A stretch of DNA of 50,033 bases from a virus. The stretch is taken from positions 1 to 50,033 of the IMG/VR virus record IMGVR_UViG_3300043399_001084. One strand, written 5' to 3'. The notes below the pieces were generated by a model. The model saw only the letters and a program-made list of their open reading frames with translations, did no database searches and was not told the origin of the DNA. The position numbers and the translations under genes are program-made. The stretch's first letter is position 1; each line of letters opens with the position of its first letter. Shown one piece after another: positions 47,596 to 50,033 of this stretch.

Positions 47596-48590
47596 TATAG
47601 ATTGCCCACGTAAGGTGAATTAAGCCATCGTGCGTAGGCTTCAGCCTGCTCACTAATACGATTTAGTTCATACTTGCTACAGAATTTCATAAAATGAATA
47701 CCTACACTTGGAGTAGTATTGCGTCTAACCATTTCTTTGATAGCAGTATCTACTTTGTCTTTGATTTCTTGTGGCTGTGCATTGAGGTCGATTAGTGTGC
47801 GATTGCGTTCATAATCGTCACGAACCCTATGCTCGACACCATCATGATCCATCCAACGCTGTAGCATTAGATTGTTCCAGTTAAAGCCCTGTTTGTCACG
47901 ATCAGCATATGCTTCGATCAGTCCAACTTTGTTTTTGCTGCCTTTTGTACGAACACCAGGATATGCGCTAAACACGTTATCAGTACCATCTCCACGCATA
48001 CATTTCTCAAATAGAATGAATTGTGGATCAGCCAATGTTTTTAGTTCCTTTGTCTTTTTATCGACAATCATTTTTCCTCGCTCATCAAAGTATCCTTCGT
48101 TAGTGATAAATTGTTTTGCGATACCATTGTATTGGAACACGTTTGGACTAATAAGCTGAATATAATCAGTGTCGCTACTAATAATGTAATGTTGGTCATT
48201 GGGGTGGAGGTCAATAAATCTGGCAATCACATCGTCTGCTTCTGCTTCAGGATGACGGATTACACTACAGTTGGTCTTTTCAGCAAGGAATTTGGTGAAC
48301 AACTCATATGTTTCCCAAAACATTTTGTTTTCATCAATCTCAGCCTGCGTCATCGCGGTCTCGTCCAGAACACGGTGGGCTTTGTAGGGCTTGTAGAATG
48401 ATTTGCGCCAACTACGACCTTCAAGGCAAAACACAACATGGTCAATGCCAAATTTACGAACGATTTGGTTAGTTGATGCAAGAGTGAGGTGTAGTGCCAT
48501 GCCCACTTTTTCCCAAGTATCGCTGCGCTTAGAGGCAATGTGCCTGGCGCGGAAAAAAGTGTTAGCCGTGTCTACCAAAGCATATTTCAT
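47595..48590 (-). CDS. 5'-3' exonuclease / RNase H (T4 Rnh type)
   Basis: 331 aa. FEN/PIN-type fold: first Asp in YALVDTANTFFRA, RxxxxPxYKxxR in WRKSFYKPYKAHR, acidic cluster HPEAEADDVIARF, SSDTDYIQL, and a GDGTDN loop. Known: T4 RNase H removes RNA primers and flaps during lagging-strand synthesis. First gene of the last leftward operon, driven by the promoter at 48626. The leader is about 30 bases. Confidence 0.88.
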   Translation of the reverse strand: MKYALVDTANTFFRARHIASKRSDTWEKVGMALHLTLASTNQIVRKFGIDHVVFCLEGRSWRKSFYKPYKAHRVLDETAMTQAEIDENKMFWETYELFTKFLAEKTNCSVIRHPEAEADDVIARFIDLHPNDQHYIISSDTDYIQLISPNVFQYNGIAKQFITNEGYFDERGKMIVDKKTKELKTLADPQFILFEKCMRGDGTDNVFSAYPGVRTKGSKNKVGLIEAYADRDKQGFNWNNLMLQRWMDHDGVEHRVRDDYERNRTLIDLNAQPQEIKDKVDTAIKEMVRRNTTPSVGIHFMKFCSKYELNRISEQAEAYARWLNSPYVGNL

Positions 48591-48625
48591 TGTGTGGATC
48601 CAATGTAGGTATTTGTCATAATAAC

Positions 48626-48654
48626 ACTATACTACAAACCACATTTATTGTCAA
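48626..48654 (-). promoter_or_regulatory. Early-type promoter of the exonuclease operon
   Basis: Minus strand TTGACA (48654-48649), spacer ATAAATGTGGTTTGTAG, TATAGT (48631-48626). Confidence 0.85.
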
Positions 48655-49100
48655 CTAATCTCTGTCCTACCATCACCAATATTACGGCTTCTGACTACTC
48701 GTAGATCCCTGTTTGTAGGATCAGCTTGATCCTGCTCATAAATTTCTAATGCCACATTACGGCATACATTTTGGAACCAACGATCAACAATTATTTGGTC
48801 AGTATCATCTTCGCGGATTTTATAACCTGTTTTGATAAGATTGATGATAAATTTGTCATTCCAATCTAATTCAAATGCGCCATTATTTATATCGTTTGGA
48901 TCTAAATCTACCTTAAGAATAGCAATATAAGGTTCTCCTGCAGCAGTTGCCTTTTGTTTAGGAGTCAGTTCTGTTTTAGGAGCCTTAGGTTTTTTTGTTT
49001 TTGTACGAGTTTGCGGGGTAGGAGGAACAGGGAATCCTCCCCAAGGTTCTTGGTTATTGGGATCTTTAGCCTTAAAGAATTCTTTAATTTTATTCCACAT
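48651..49100 (-). CDS. Conserved T4-like phage protein
   Basis: 149 aa from the ATG at 49100 (another ATG at 49106). A Pro/Lys-rich N-terminal third, then FELDWNDKFIINLIKTGY and IIVDRWFQNVCRN. A pattern I associate with T4-like aquatic phages; function unknown. Its stop overlaps the -35 box of the next promoter. Confidence 0.75.
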   Translation of the reverse strand: MWNKIKEFFKAKDPNNQEPWGGFPVPPTPQTRTKTKKPKAPKTELTPKQKATAAGEPYIAILKVDLDPNDINNGAFELDWNDKFIINLIKTGYKIREDDTDQIIVDRWFQNVCRNVALEIYEQDQADPTNRDLRVVRSRNIGDGRTEIS

Positions 49101-49163
49101 TATCATTTCTCTGTTTTCAATTTACAATTTAGCACAAATTTATATCTTTAGCAACATTAATGG

Positions 49164-49171
49164 TATAAATA
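49164..49171 (+). promoter_or_regulatory. T4-type late promoter (TATAAATA)
   Basis: Full consensus; predicted start G at 49177, the first base of the leader hairpin. Confidence 0.7.
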
Positions 49172-49176
49172 AATTT

Positions 49177-49207
49177 GAGGATCGCGGTACTGGAAATACC
49201 CATCCTC
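49177..49207 (+). ncRNA. Structured leader of endonuclease mRNA (shared motif, copy C)
   Basis: GAGGAT/ATCCTC stem 1, CGC opposite C, GGTA/TACC stem 2, loop CTGGAAA, then TCTAA. About 90 percent identical to copy B by eye. Confidence 0.85.
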
Positions 49208-49233
49208 TCTAATGCTATTGAGGAGCAGTCAGC

Positions 49234-49860
49234 ATGACTATTTATTATCTGTACGTCAAGACCCATAAAATTACTGGCCTTAAATATTTGGGCAAAACAT
49301 CATGCGATCCATTTAAGTATAATGGTTCGGGAAAATATTGGCGCCGCCACTTAAAAATTCATGGTAATACATGTGATACAGAAATTATAAAAGAATGTTC
49401 TTCTAATGAAGAAATAAAGAAATGGGGGAAATATTATAGCGATTTTTGGAACATCGTTGCTAGTTCTGAATGGGCAAATTTAAAACCTGAAGAAGGTGAT
49501 GGTGGTAGCGTTTTCGGAAAAGACCACTATTTATATGACAAAACTATCTATTCATTTAGAAATTTAATCACCCATGAAACAGTAATTATGACCCAAAATG
49601 AATTCTGTAAAAAATATAAATTAAGTAGAGGCAATGTTTCTATGCTGTTAAAAGGAAAAAGAAACCATGTCGGTGAATGGGTAACTTCTGAATCGGCCTA
49701 TAAATTGCCTTTAAAATATAAATTTTTCCATATAAAAACACAGAAAATAGTCGAAATGACTGCTCGGGAGTTTATTAAAACATATGCGCTTACTCCAAAC
49801 AATGTATATAAAATGATTAGAAATATGTCAGGTACCGTTAAAGGATGGAAAGTTGTTTAG
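49234..49860 (+). CDS. GIY-YIG-like homing endonuclease
   Basis: 208 aa. IYYLYVKTHKITGLKYLGKT is the same variant GIY-YIG core as the gene at 19874, followed by KYNGSGKYWRRHLKIHG. The C-terminal half has two copies of a helix-turn-helix repeat (NEFCKKYKLSRGNVSMLLKG and REFIKTYALTPNNVYKMIRN), each introduced by a short beta hairpin. GAGGAGC 8 bases upstream. It shares leader and late promoter with the first. Converges with the last gene with a 23-base overlap. Confidence 0.85.
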   Translation: MTIYYLYVKTHKITGLKYLGKTSCDPFKYNGSGKYWRRHLKIHGNTCDTEIIKECSSNEEIKKWGKYYSDFWNIVASSEWANLKPEEGDGGSVFGKDHYLYDKTIYSFRNLITHETVIMTQNEFCKKYKLSRGNVSMLLKGKRNHVGEWVTSESAYKLPLKYKFFHIKTQKIVEMTAREFIKTYALTPNNVYKMIRNMSGTVKGWKVV

Positions 49861-50014
49861 CATATTCGTATAGTTTAAAGCTGGCGAGATTTTTGGCCTT
49901 TGCCTCGACCATAATGTCCGCATAAGAAATATGCTCTAACGCCCAATCATTTGCGGCTTGATTCCACATGTAATCAGAATGGGCGCGCAAATCTTGTTTT
50001 TTCTTTCCTTCCAT
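49838..50014 (-). CDS. Small hypothetical protein
   Basis: 58 aa from the ATG at 50014. Charged and helical (DLRAHSDYMWNQAANDWAL, then ADIMVEAKAKNL). The upstream region is cut by the window edge, so a longer form is possible. Not recognised. Confidence 0.55.
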   Translation of the reverse strand: MEGKKKQDLRAHSDYMWNQAANDWALEHISYADIMVEAKAKNLASFKLYEYAKQLSIL

Positions 50015-50033
50015 GATCAATGATTGTAAATTG

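Overview
The window is a contiguous piece of the genome of a T4-like tailed phage (myovirus) of a Gram-negative, probably proteobacterial and probably aquatic host. The evidence is: T4-type late promoters (TAAATA cores) in front of structural and late genes; neighbouring rIIA and rIIB homologues; a T4 RNase H-type 5'-3' exonuclease; dCMP deaminase and MazG-like nucleotide genes; long tail-fibre genes; and dense chains of small genes joined by ATGA/GTGA overlaps. Three lipoproteins, a periplasmic D,D-peptidase and a Rap1a-like exported protein point to a Gram-negative host. No tRNA gene, CRISPR array, integrase or insertion sequence was seen. Both window edges cut through the phage genome.

Layout. 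1-8048: an HNH homing endonuclease (minus strand), then a rightward run of an SPFH lipoprotein, a coiled-coil membrane protein, two lipoproteins, ClpX, ribosomal protein bS21, Hsp20 and ClpS. 8045-9081 (minus): an apparently inactivated metallophosphoesterase paralogue and a Lys-rich membrane protein. 9185-12857: a SprT-like protease, a nuclease-like 514-aa protein, ClpP, and a Rap1a-like gene with a decayed second copy. 12907-19866: early-type small genes, rIIA, rIIB and more small genes. 19874-21511: a GIY-YIG-like homing endonuclease beside a metallophosphoesterase gene whose active-site motif is split by nine bases carrying two stop codons. 21624-25100: small genes, a MazG-like protein and dCMP deaminase. 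25097-28469: a D,D-peptidase, a HAD nucleotidase, an AbrB-like protein, translation factor IF-1 and a superoxide dismutase. 28536-37221: the tail-fibre module, with an A-type Fe-S carrier inside it, ended by a strong terminator. 37279-49100 (minus): about 35 mostly small conserved phage genes, an HD-domain (p)ppGpp-hydrolase-like gene and the exonuclease. 49234-50014: a second GIY-YIG-like endonuclease and a small gene.

Regulation. Two promoter classes are visible. The first is sigma70-type with 17-base spacers; a subset shares spacer bases and a leader motif just after the -10. The second is T4-late-type (TAAATA). Six late promoters sit so close to the start codon that the mRNA would be leaderless. 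Several 5' RNA structures are visible: a hairpin with compensatory base changes in front of all three homing endonucleases, a possible RNA thermometer in front of hsp20, and a hairpin/late-promoter switch in front of the fibre module.

How the genes work together. The host-takeover functions group around protein turnover (ClpX, ClpP, ClpS, Hsp20), translation (bS21, IF-1), alarmone control (HD hydrolase), redox and Fe-S supply (SOD, A-type carrier) and the envelope (SPFH protein, lipoproteins, peptidase, rII pair). The most unusual items are the shared homing-endonuclease leader RNA and the split metallophosphoesterase, which resembles a very short version of the T4 gene 60 bypass arrangement. 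All calls come from reading the sequence; no database search was run.
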